Shown: one piece after another, positions 1 to 5,177 of the stretch
How positions within the stretch are numbered: position 1 is the first letter of the stretch
Layout: each line of letters begins with the position of its first letter
Origin: Dehalococcoidia bacterium
GTDB taxonomy: Bacteria > Chloroflexota > Dehalococcoidia > JAENJB01
Length of the DNA: 6,063 bases
Assembly: GCA_016844565.1 (NCBI GenBank)
Contig: JAENJB010000116.1
Location: 1 to 6,063, forward strand
Direction of reading: 5' to 3'
Made by a program: the position numbers and the translations under genes
The notes under the pieces: model-generated
The model's database searches: none
The model's input: the letters and a program-made list of their open reading frames with translations, nothing else
Told to the model about the DNA's origin: nothing

Positions 1-50
1 CCCTGTTGGCCGTGGCGACACGAGAGAATTCTGCAGGTTAAGAAGGTGAA
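1..50 (+). other. Leader of the first gene, possibly holding the tail of an upstream gene
   Basis: Only 50 bases precede the first gene. All three forward frames are open from the window edge, ending at stops 39-41, 47-49 and 58-60. The frame ending in TAA at 39-41 reads as a plausible protein tail (LLAVATRENSAG) and would place an upstream stop inside the Shine-Dalgarno of the next gene, as in coupled operons. The piece is too short to decide whether it is coding. The ribosome binding site for the next gene (AAGAAGGTG) lies at 40-48. Confidence 0.3.
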
Positions 51-1085
51 ATGGAAATAAGGCCTGGAATACACCGCCTCGAGTTGCCTCTTGAAGGAGG
101 CCCTCCGGGTGGTGTCAACTGTTATCTCATTCGTGGGACCGACGGCTATCTTCTTCTGGATACCGGATGGAACACTCCGGACACCTTCGATGCTCTGAGC
201 CGGCAAGTCGAGGAGAGCGGCGCCAGCCTGAAACAGATAAGGCAAATCGTCGTCACTCACATTCATCCCGACCATTTCGGACTGGCGGGACGGCTGCGGG
301 AACTCTCAGGAGCCAGGATTGTTGTTCACAAGAACGATGCAGCGTGCATCAGATCCCGCTATGTGGAGATTGATGGCTTGCTGGACAAGATAGCTCGGAT
401 GCTGAAGGAAAACGGGGTGCCTGAGGACGAGGTCCCCGGGTTACGCACAGCCTCCCTCGCTTTTGTGAAGTTGGTCTTGCCGGCGGAGCCCGACGAGCTC
501 CTTTCGGGTGGGGAGAAGCTCTCCACCGGAGTTTTCGAGTTTGAGGTGTTATGGACACCAGGTCATTCCGCGGGCCAGATTTGTCTCTACGAGCGTTCTC
601 AGAAGCTTCTTCTCTCCGGGGACCATGTCATGCCACTGACGACTGCCCATGTTGGCCTGCACCCCGAATCGGGTCCCGACCCGCTGGGCGACTACCTGAA
701 GTCGCTGGAACTCCTTCGCCACCTGGAAGCGGAGCTGGTCTTGCCCGCTCACGAACACGTCTTCACCGACTTGTCCCGGCGAATCGATGAGATCGTCGCC
801 CATCACAGGAAGAGGGACAGGGCCATCATTGGTGTGTTGAGGGGCGGCCCCCGGACGGCTTTTCAGGTTGCCCAGAGAATACCATGGATGCTGGATTCGA
901 GTCCTGATGGAACCGGGTGGAGCTCCTTGAACTCGCTGGACAGGCGGTTGGCGGTCATGGAGGCCATGGCCCATCTGGAGGCGATGCGCATTCGGGGGAT
1001 AGTGAGGCGGCGTACCCCGAGCGGGATGATTCTCTACCGGTTGGCCTCGGGGAATGGCTCCCAAACCCCGGGCAATCCAAATTGA
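51..1085 (+). CDS. Metallo-beta-lactamase-fold hydrolase with C-terminal winged-helix-like domain
   Basis: The 344-residue protein belongs to the metallo-beta-lactamase superfamily, probably a cytoplasmic dinuclear zinc hydrolase; no signal peptide is visible. Seen directly: the metal motif THIHPDHFG with H70, H72, D74 and H75; a TPGHSAGQ motif with H172; the bridging-type aspartate in LLSGDH (D191); and the late histidine in LPAHEH (H234). Residues 1-250 form the hydrolase domain. Residues about 255-335 are basic and helical and resemble the winged-helix tail of LACTB2-like members. Those relatives include an RNA endonuclease, glyoxalase-II-type thioesterases and other hydrolases, so the substrate cannot be assigned. 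The ATG start has AAGAAGGTG just upstream. The stop overlaps the -35 box of the next gene's promoter. Family assignment is secure; function is open. Confidence 0.9.
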   Translation: MEIRPGIHRLELPLEGGPPGGVNCYLIRGTDGYLLLDTGWNTPDTFDALSRQVEESGASLKQIRQIVVTHIHPDHFGLAGRLRELSGARIVVHKNDAACIRSRYVEIDGLLDKIARMLKENGVPEDEVPGLRTASLAFVKLVLPAEPDELLSGGEKLSTGVFEFEVLWTPGHSAGQICLYERSQKLLLSGDHVMPLTTAHVGLHPESGPDPLGDYLKSLELLRHLEAELVLPAHEHVFTDLSRRIDEIVAHHRKRDRAIIGVLRGGPRTAFQVAQRIPWMLDSSPDGTGWSSLNSLDRRLAVMEAMAHLEAMRIRGIVRRRTPSGMILYRLASGNGSQTPGNPN

Positions 1086-1110
1086 CACTGGTATTGGGGT
1101 GGACTAAAAT
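1082..1110 (+). promoter_or_regulatory. Predicted sigma70-type promoter for the DUF151 gene
   Basis: A perfect -35 hexamer TTGACA (1082-1087) is followed after exactly 17 bp by TAAAAT (1105-1110), one mismatch from TATAAT. The expected transcription start is near 1117, giving a leader of about 36 nt before the ATG at 1153. The -35 overlaps the TGA stop of the upstream gene, so the DUF151 gene can be expressed independently of it. Predicted by eye from consensus and spacing only. Confidence 0.65.
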
Positions 1111-1117
1111 CTAGTCC
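1101..1117. promoter_or_regulatory. Palindrome overlapping the -10 box, candidate operator
   Basis: A perfect inverted repeat, GGACTA (1101-1106), 5-nt spacer, TAGTCC (1112-1117), covers the predicted -10 box and runs to about the +1 position. Because it lies at or upstream of the predicted start, it would act as DNA (a repressor-type site) rather than as an RNA hairpin. No T-run follows, so it is not an intrinsic terminator. A six-base arm can arise by chance; the case rests on its position. Confidence 0.3.
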
Positions 1118-1152
1118 GAAGGGCCCTAACTTAACGGAGGTCCGAATTTAAC

Positions 1153-1716
1153 ATGATTGAGATGTCGGTCGAGAGTATTCGAGTCAGCCTGATGAATTAT
1201 CAGCGCGTAGTGATATTGAAAGAGAAGATGGCCAACCGGTACTTGCCGATCTGGATTGGGCCGGCGGAAGCAGAGGCAATACACGTCAAGCTGCAAAACA
1301 TCGCCGTCCCTCGCCCGCTGACCCATGACCTGCTGACCTCTGTGATTGGCTCCCTCGGTGCGAAGGTGAATTTCATCGTGGTGACCGACCTACGCAATGA
1401 TACCTTTTACGCCAAGATTGTGCTTGCCGTTGATGGCAAGGAGATGGAGATTGACTCCCGACCGAGTGATGCGCTGGCCCTGGCCGTGAGGGCAAACGCG
1501 CCTATTTTCGCTGACGAGTCCGTGCTCGACAAGGCTGGAATTCTGCTTGATCAAGAAACGGGGCAGCCCAGCGCGGCGGGGGCCGCCGCTCCCAGTTCGA
1601 ACAGTAGCACTGGCGAGGCGAAGAAGGTGAATGAGGGCGATATCAAGAAGATGTCTGCCTTCTACGATTTTATCAATACTCTGGATCTCGAGGATTTCGA
1701 TAAGCGCAAGTCTTGA
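1153..1716 (+). CDS. Bifunctional nuclease (DUF151/BFN) domain protein
   Basis: The 187-residue protein matches the BFN domain family (DUF151, PF02577), whose plant and bacterial members have been reported to have DNase and RNase activity; the in vivo role in bacteria is unclear. Seen: residues 1-132 form the BFN domain, with the hallmarks YLPIWIGPAEAEAI (30-43), RPLTHDLL (54-61) and IDSRPSDALALAVR (100-113). Residues about 133-159 are a low-complexity Ala/Ser/Gly linker, and 160-187 an acidic-basic helical tail (KKMSAFYDFINTLDLEDF) of a kind common in stand-alone bacterial members. The start is ATG 1153; GGAGGT at 1136-1141 is 11 nt away, slightly long, and ATG 1162 in the same frame is a less likely alternative because the family motif normally begins near MIE. 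It has its own promoter and ends 46 bp before an intrinsic terminator. Confidence 0.9.
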   Translation: MIEMSVESIRVSLMNYQRVVILKEKMANRYLPIWIGPAEAEAIHVKLQNIAVPRPLTHDLLTSVIGSLGAKVNFIVVTDLRNDTFYAKIVLAVDGKEMEIDSRPSDALALAVRANAPIFADESVLDKAGILLDQETGQPSAAGAAAPSSNSSTGEAKKVNEGDIKKMSAFYDFINTLDLEDFDKRKS

Positions 1717-1760
1717 CTGCTAGCCTGGCGTATTAGAGTTGGTCGTTGATAATGTTCCAT

Positions 1761-1788
1761 AGGCCCCAGGTAACCTGGGGCTTTTGTT
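1761..1788 (+). terminator. Rho-independent terminator after the DUF151 gene
   Basis: An 8-bp perfect GC-rich stem, GCCCCAGG (1763-1770) and CCTGGGGC (1774-1781), closes a 3-nt loop TAA and is followed by TTTTGTT. It sits 46 bp after the DUF151 stop and ends about 31 bp before the next start codon. It may extend by a G-U and an A-U pair at the base. Confidence 0.85.
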
Positions 1789-1819
1789 GCCAGTCACTCA
1801 CTTCGAGAGGGGGAGCTAT

Positions 1820-3106
1820 ATGAGTAGGCCGAGGGTAGTTGTCGTCGGGGCAGGTTTTGCGGGTTGTGCGGCCGCCATATCGGCTGCCAAAGCGGGAGTG
1901 GAGGTGATATTGCTGGAGAGGACGGACTTTGTGGTCGCCAGCGGCATCAGAGCAGGGCGGATGAATTACAATGGCAAGCTGGTGGGCGCCGAGGAAGCCA
2001 AAGCGCTGGGCGCCGGTGAGATGTTCGAGGCCCTGGAATCTATTAAGCTTCACGATGCCAACATAGTGGACGAGGCGCACGGTTATGTTTACAACGCCGT
2101 TGTGGTGGAGCCGACGGTGCGCCGGGTGGTGGAGGGTGCCGGGGTGGACTTGCGGTTGGTGAACCGGGTCACCGATGTGGTTAAGGATGACGGCAGGCTG
2201 AAGGCTGTGAGGGTGGGCCGGAAGGGAGTCGTTGAAGGTGATGCCTTCGTGGATGCCTCCGGTGGGACTGGTGGGGTGAGCATCTGCGTCCGCTACGGCG
2301 GTGCGTGCGCCATGTGTGTCACCCACCGCTGTCCTGTTTTCGGCGACCGGGTCAGTATTGCCACCAAAGCGGGCGCGCCGGAGTTCATGCGCCGCCGTCC
2401 AGATGGTACACCGGGTACTGTCGAGGCGGCGCTCTCTCTGCATAAGTCCAGCCTTGATCCTGTCCTGCGAGCCCGTTTGGAGAAGGATGGTGTAGTCACT
2501 ATCCCGCTGCCGCCCGAGTTGGTGGATTCCACCCGGCTCTATCGTATCGGCGGCATTCGCAGCCAGCGCCAGATGGAGAGTCTTAATCTGGTGGACATCG
2601 GCATCACCGCCAAGTGTGTCGGCAATGGCACCATTACCATAGACGAACTGCGGAAGATGCCGGGGTTTGAAAGGGCGATCGTGGAGAACCCGATGGGCGT
2701 GGGGAGTGGCAACAAGATCAACTGGGTCTCGATGACCCGCTGCGAAGATAACCTGCGTGTCAAAGGTTTTACGAACCTGTTTGCCGCCGGTCAGAAGGCA
2801 GGGCCGCTGGGTGGCATTGCTGAGGTCATAGTGACGGGTGTCCTGGCCGGACACAATGCCGCCCGGGCCGCCGTTGGGAAGGAACTGGTCACCCTGCCGC
2901 GGAGTATTGCTATTGGAGACTTCATCAGTTTCACCGGTGAGATGATGGATGTGCCCGGAGGCCTGGACCGGGGATACTCGCTGGCGCACCAGGCTTTCTT
3001 TGCGAGGATGAAACAGAATGGGCTCTACACCACCGATATCAGTCTCATTCGCCGGAGGGTAAAGGATGCCGGTTTGACGGGTGTCCTGGCCAAGAAGGTG
3101 GTCTGA
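1820..3106 (+). CDS. FAD-dependent oxidoreductase, MnmG/TrmFO-like, with four-cysteine cluster
   Basis: The 428-residue flavoprotein has an N-terminal dinucleotide-binding fold: VVVVGAGFAG (6-15) with the GxGxxG loop, ending at the ribose-binding acidic residue E33. A second nucleotide-site motif, VDASGGTGG, lies at 144-152, and the C-terminal flavin motif NLFAAGQKAGPLGGIAE at 319-335 is followed by VTGVLAGHNAAR (338-349), very like the end of the GidA/TrmFO FAD domain. It is not a true TrmFO or MnmG: the early TrmFO signature is absent and it is shorter than MnmG. A distinctive feature is C156-x6-C163-x2-C166-x4-C171, inside GGACAMCVTHRCPVFG, which could bind iron-sulfur or zinc or form redox disulfides; C266 and C308 are further cysteines. 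The start is ATG 1820 with GAGGGGGAG just upstream; an in-frame TTG at 1784 lies in the terminator and is rejected. No partner gene reveals the substrate. Confidence 0.82.
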   Translation: MSRPRVVVVGAGFAGCAAAISAAKAGVEVILLERTDFVVASGIRAGRMNYNGKLVGAEEAKALGAGEMFEALESIKLHDANIVDEAHGYVYNAVVVEPTVRRVVEGAGVDLRLVNRVTDVVKDDGRLKAVRVGRKGVVEGDAFVDASGGTGGVSICVRYGGACAMCVTHRCPVFGDRVSIATKAGAPEFMRRRPDGTPGTVEAALSLHKSSLDPVLRARLEKDGVVTIPLPPELVDSTRLYRIGGIRSQRQMESLNLVDIGITAKCVGNGTITIDELRKMPGFERAIVENPMGVGSGNKINWVSMTRCEDNLRVKGFTNLFAAGQKAGPLGGIAEVIVTGVLAGHNAARAAVGKELVTLPRSIAIGDFISFTGEMMDVPGGLDRGYSLAHQAFFARMKQNGLYTTDISLIRRRVKDAGLTGVLAKKVV

Positions 3107-3118
3107 TGACTAAAGTCA
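3107..3118. promoter_or_regulatory. Short palindrome upstream of the atp promoter
   Basis: TGACT AA AGTCA forms a perfect 5-bp inverted repeat with a 2-bp centre, starting directly after the oxidoreductase stop and ending 11 bp before the -35 box. It could be a regulator site or chance. It has no T-run and is too weak for a terminator. Its core GACTA resembles the half-site of the palindrome at 1101-1117. Confidence 0.2.
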
Positions 3119-3129
3119 GCGAACCTCCA

Positions 3130-3158
3130 TTGACCCGTACTGACTCGTTTGCTATACT
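3130..3158 (+). promoter_or_regulatory. Predicted extended -10 promoter of the ATP synthase operon
   Basis: TTGACC (3130-3135) and TATACT (3153-3158) are separated by 17 bp, and TGC directly precedes the -10, giving an extended -10 (TGnTATACT). Transcription would begin near 3165, about 18 nt before the atpZ-like start. This is the only good promoter in the 76-bp gap after the oxidoreductase gene, so the atp genes are probably transcribed separately from it. Confidence 0.65.
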
Positions 3159-3182
3159 ACACAGCTTGGGTTGGGGGAGGAA

Positions 3183-3410
3183 ATGGGCTTGCGGGAAATT
3201 GCCTTAACATTGGTCGGGGTGGGGTGGCGGCTTGCACTGCCGATAGTTCTCGGCACTATGGGTGGGGTCTGGCTCGACCGGCGGCTCGACAGCCGGCCGT
3301 GGTTTGCTCTGGCGGGCTTGGGGTTGGGTACGCTGCTTGGCTATTACAGCGTGTACCGTTTGCTCTTACCCATAATAAGGGAAGCGACAGGGAAAAAAGG
3401 GAAAGGATAA
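3183..3410 (+). CDS. atpZ: AtpZ/AtpI-like ATP synthase accessory membrane protein
   Basis: A 75-residue protein of the AtpZ/AtpI type (ATPase_gene1 family), encoded first in many atp operons. Relatives help assemble the c ring or carry Mg/Ca ions; they are not part of the catalytic core. Seen: two hydrophobic hairpin helices (about 12-28 and 41-60) joined by the family motif GVWLDRRLDSRPWF, then a basic tail GKKGKG. The start is uncertain. GGAGG (3176-3180) lies only 2 nt before ATG 3183, whereas TTG 3189 in the same frame has a better 8-nt spacing; TTG 3171 overlaps the binding site. I keep ATG 3183. The stop is 3 nt before the atpB start, so the two are probably translationally coupled. Confidence 0.8.
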   Translation: MGLREIALTLVGVGWRLALPIVLGTMGGVWLDRRLDSRPWFALAGLGLGTLLGYYSVYRLLLPIIREATGKKGKG

Positions 3411-3413
3411 CCG

Positions 3414-4328
3414 GTGCCCAAACTCGGCTGTTCAACGAAGGCACTCGTCATTCTCCTCCTCTTAGTGGCCCTCCTAGTATTGAGTTTCATAGGTGGCGCT
3501 ATAGGGAAGAACTTCTTCGGTGAAACACCGATATCCCGCGTCATTGGACCTGAAAAGCCGGAAGTCCATCTTCCTGCTGACATAGTCTTCACCGTTCCCG
3601 TTTTCGGTTTCGCCCTGCCGGTTACCAACACCATCCTGGCCACGTGGTTGTCCATGCTTGTTATCATAGTGGTCGCGCTCATAGCTACACGCCGGATGGC
3701 TCTGGCGCCGGGCGGTCTACAGAACTCCTTTGAATGGGGTCTGGAGAAACTCCTCGGTTTCGTTGAAGGTGTTGCCGGGCATGAGAACGGCAGGCGCTTC
3801 TTCCCCGTTCTGGCTACTATCTTTCTGTTTGTCATGGTAAATGCATGGCTTGCGCTCTTTCCTGGTTTTGGCAGCATAGAGATTCACGGGCCTGAGGGCA
3901 AGGGGGTGCACCTGCTCAGGAGTGCAGGCACAGACATAAACACTCCGCTTGCGCTGGCTATTGTTTCCTTCGTCTTTGTAGAGTACTGGGGCATCAGTTC
4001 CATCGGTTTGCGCCGCTATTTGGGTAAGTTCTTCAACTTCAAGCAGTTGCTAAAGGGCAAGGTAATGGGCCTGGTGGATGTTTTCGTGGGGCTGCTGGAG
4101 CTGCTGAGTGAGTTCATCCGTATGGTAAGTTTTACTTTCAGGCTCTTTGGCAACATGACTGCGGGGGAGATACTGTTGATGGTGGTGATGTTCTTGGTGC
4201 CATGGGGGATAGCTCTTCCCTTCTATGGACTGGAGTTGCTGGTGGGGTTCGTACAGGCTCTCATTTTTGCGGGACTAACGCTTGTGTTTGGAACGATGGC
4301 GGTGGCCGTCCATGAAGAGGGCCACTAG
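3414..4328 (+). CDS. atpB: F1Fo ATP synthase subunit a
   Basis: A 304-residue membrane protein forming, with the c ring, the ion half-channels of Fo. Seen: the hallmark FRLFGNMTAGEILL (242-255), with R243 corresponding to the essential channel arginine (E. coli R210); NAWLALFPGF (143-152); and TDINTPLALA (173-182), typical of the family. Hydrophobic segments lie near 10-31, 72-92, 129-150, 178-199, 218-231, 250-270 and 274-297. It is longer than the usual 230-270 residues because of an extra N-terminal hydrophobic helix and a polar stretch (32-60). The start is GTG 3414, with GAAAGGA upstream and 3 nt after the atpZ-like stop. It ends 63 nt before atpE. Confidence 0.96.
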   Translation: MPKLGCSTKALVILLLLVALLVLSFIGGAIGKNFFGETPISRVIGPEKPEVHLPADIVFTVPVFGFALPVTNTILATWLSMLVIIVVALIATRRMALAPGGLQNSFEWGLEKLLGFVEGVAGHENGRRFFPVLATIFLFVMVNAWLALFPGFGSIEIHGPEGKGVHLLRSAGTDINTPLALAIVSFVFVEYWGISSIGLRRYLGKFFNFKQLLKGKVMGLVDVFVGLLELLSEFIRMVSFTFRLFGNMTAGEILLMVVMFLVPWGIALPFYGLELLVGFVQALIFAGLTLVFGTMAVAVHEEGH

Positions 4329-4376
4329 CCGGGGCTGACATCGGTTATTGAGGGCTGGTGAAGCCACGTCATTAAT

Positions 4377-4385
4377 AAAGGAGGT
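4377..4385 (+). promoter_or_regulatory. Strong ribosome binding site of atpE
   Basis: AAAGGAGGT at 4377-4385 is close to the full anti-16S complement and sits 6 nt before ATG 4392. It is the strongest site among the atp genes here, which fits the high copy number of subunit c in the ring and shows the locus was built for heavy expression despite the damaged reading frame that follows. Confidence 0.6.
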
Positions 4386-4391
4386 TACTAA

Positions 4392-4572
4392 ATGGAACCG
4401 GAAGCAGCGAAATTCTTAGCCGCAGGGTTAGCCGTTGGTATGGGACTACTCGGCCCCGGCATTGGGATTGGGATACTTGGGTACGGAGCAATGCAGTCTC
4501 TGGGTCGCTTTCGCTGAGGCCCTGGGGATTTATGCTCTGGTTGTGGCCATACTCATCGGATTTGTTTTCTAG
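4392..4572 (+). pseudogene. atpE: ATP synthase subunit c, internally deleted and frameshifted
   Basis: The first frame (4392-4517) gives 41 residues: helix 1 is normal, with GLLGPGIGIGILGYGAMQSLGR (18-39) as short-motif evidence of a c subunit, then two foreign residues and TGA at 4515. From 4507 a different frame reads AFAEALGIYALVV and continues through a hydrophobic end to TAG at 4570-4572, i.e. the second half of helix 2 with the ion-binding glutamate (codon 4516-4518). The missing part is the polar loop (normally R-N/Q-P-E-A) and the start of helix 2. Compared with a usual length of about 75-76 residues, some 16-17 codons are gone; the frame change requires 3n-1 bases, about 50. The second frame has no ATG or GTG of its own. 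The gene as written cannot make a c ring. Flanking atp genes are intact, so the lesion is recent or an artefact. Confidence 0.9.
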
Positions 4573-4615
4573 TCGGGTAGCTCAAAAGGAAAGTATAGCT
4601 AGCCCATCTCATTGG

Positions 4616-4641
4616 TTCTTTGCCTGGTTTGCGGCAAAGGA
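4616..4641 (+). promoter_or_regulatory. Hairpin overlapping the atpF ribosome binding site
   Basis: Arms CTTTGCC (4618-4624) and GGCAAAG (4633-4639) pair perfectly over an 8-nt loop; the base can extend by a U-G and a U-A pair. The 3' arm covers the first part of the atpF Shine-Dalgarno (AAGGAGAGG, 4637-4645). In RNA it could lower translation of atpF relative to atpE or make it depend on ribosomes arriving from upstream. No T-run follows, so it is not a terminator. Confidence 0.4.
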
Positions 4642-4649
4642 GAGGTAAC

Positions 4650-5147
4650 TTGGAGAAGCTTGGTATTAACATACCCGTTCTGCTGGCACAGCTAGTAAAC
4701 TTCACTATCTTGCTTATCCTGCTCTATCTGTTTGCCTATAAGCCGCTCCTCAGGACGCTGGACAACCGCTCGGCCAGGATAAAGGAGAGCATGGATATGG
4801 CGCAAAAGATTAAGGAGCAGGCCGCTCGCACCGAGGTGGAGGTAAAGGCCCAGCTCGATGCAGCCCGACAGGAGGGACAGGCGATGATTGCGCAGGCCTC
4901 CCAGGTGGGGGAACGGGTGAAGGAGGAGGCGAAGCAAGGGGCGAGGCAGGAGGCTCAGGCAGTGATGGTCAGGGCCAAGGCCGAGATGGACAGGGAGCGA
5001 GAGAAGGTTGTCGATGAGTTGCGCAAAGAGTTTGCGGACATTGCTATTCTGGCGGCGGGGAAAGTAATCAAGGAGAGCCTGGACAAGAAAGTACATGAGC
5101 GTCTCATCCAGGAAGTGCTGGAACAAAGCTCCTTGAAGAAGAAGTAA
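4650..5147 (+). CDS. atpF: F1Fo ATP synthase subunit b
   Basis: A 165-residue peripheral-stalk subunit that anchors F1 to the membrane and binds delta. Seen: an N-terminal membrane helix (about 8-29), INIPVLLAQLVNFTILLILL, followed by the family motif YKPLL (30-34) and LDNRSARI (37-44). The rest, 45-150, is a long highly charged, Ala/Glu/Lys/Arg-rich coiled coil, and the C-terminus has AILAAGKVIKESLD, the usual delta-binding end. The start is TTG 4650 because AGGAGAGG lies directly upstream and the protein then begins at the conserved membrane helix; a TTG at 4620 would add ten residues across the binding site and is rejected. Non-ATG start, SD hairpin and normal length suggest modest translation, fitting two b per complex. 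The gap to atpH is 30 nt. Confidence 0.95.
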   Translation: MEKLGINIPVLLAQLVNFTILLILLYLFAYKPLLRTLDNRSARIKESMDMAQKIKEQAARTEVEVKAQLDAARQEGQAMIAQASQVGERVKEEAKQGARQEAQAVMVRAKAEMDREREKVVDELRKEFADIAILAAGKVIKESLDKKVHERLIQEVLEQSSLKKK

Positions 5148-5177
5148 TCTCGTCCCGTAAGGAGGACACTGCATCGT

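Noticed and set aside
26..36. Overlapping EcoRI and PstI sites (GAATTCTGCAG) hinting at vector polylinker
   Set aside because: The arrangement does not match a usual polylinker and the flanks show no other cloning sites; two six-base sites can occur by chance.
1101..1117. Hairpin after the hydrolase gene as an intrinsic terminator
   Set aside because: Only six AT-containing base pairs, no following T-run, and it coincides with a promoter -10; an operator is a better reading.
1784..1819. Upstream TTG start extending the flavoprotein by 12 residues
   Set aside because: The TTG lies in the T-run of the terminator with no Shine-Dalgarno; ATG 1820 has GAGGGGGAG in front and directly precedes the conserved Rossmann strand.
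1733..2989. Long open frame of 418 codons on the minus strand opposite the flavoprotein gene
   Set aside because: Its product is rich in His, Gln, Arg and Pro with no recognisable motif, as expected from the complement of a GC-rich gene, while the plus strand has clear FAD-binding motifs and a ribosome binding site.
3149..3523. Plus-strand open frame of 124 codons overlapping the atpZ-like gene and the start of atpB
   Set aside because: Out of frame with two genes that carry family motifs; low-complexity composition and no ribosome binding site.
4392..4572. Programmed ribosomal frameshifting rescuing atpE
   Set aside because: A frame change near 4507 would rejoin the frames but still leave out about 16 residues of loop and helix 2, and there is no typical slippery sequence or following structure.
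4432..4572. Independent small gene encoding only the second c-subunit helix
   Set aside because: The frame has no ATG or GTG and no ribosome binding site, only TTG codons inside the helix-1 coding region.
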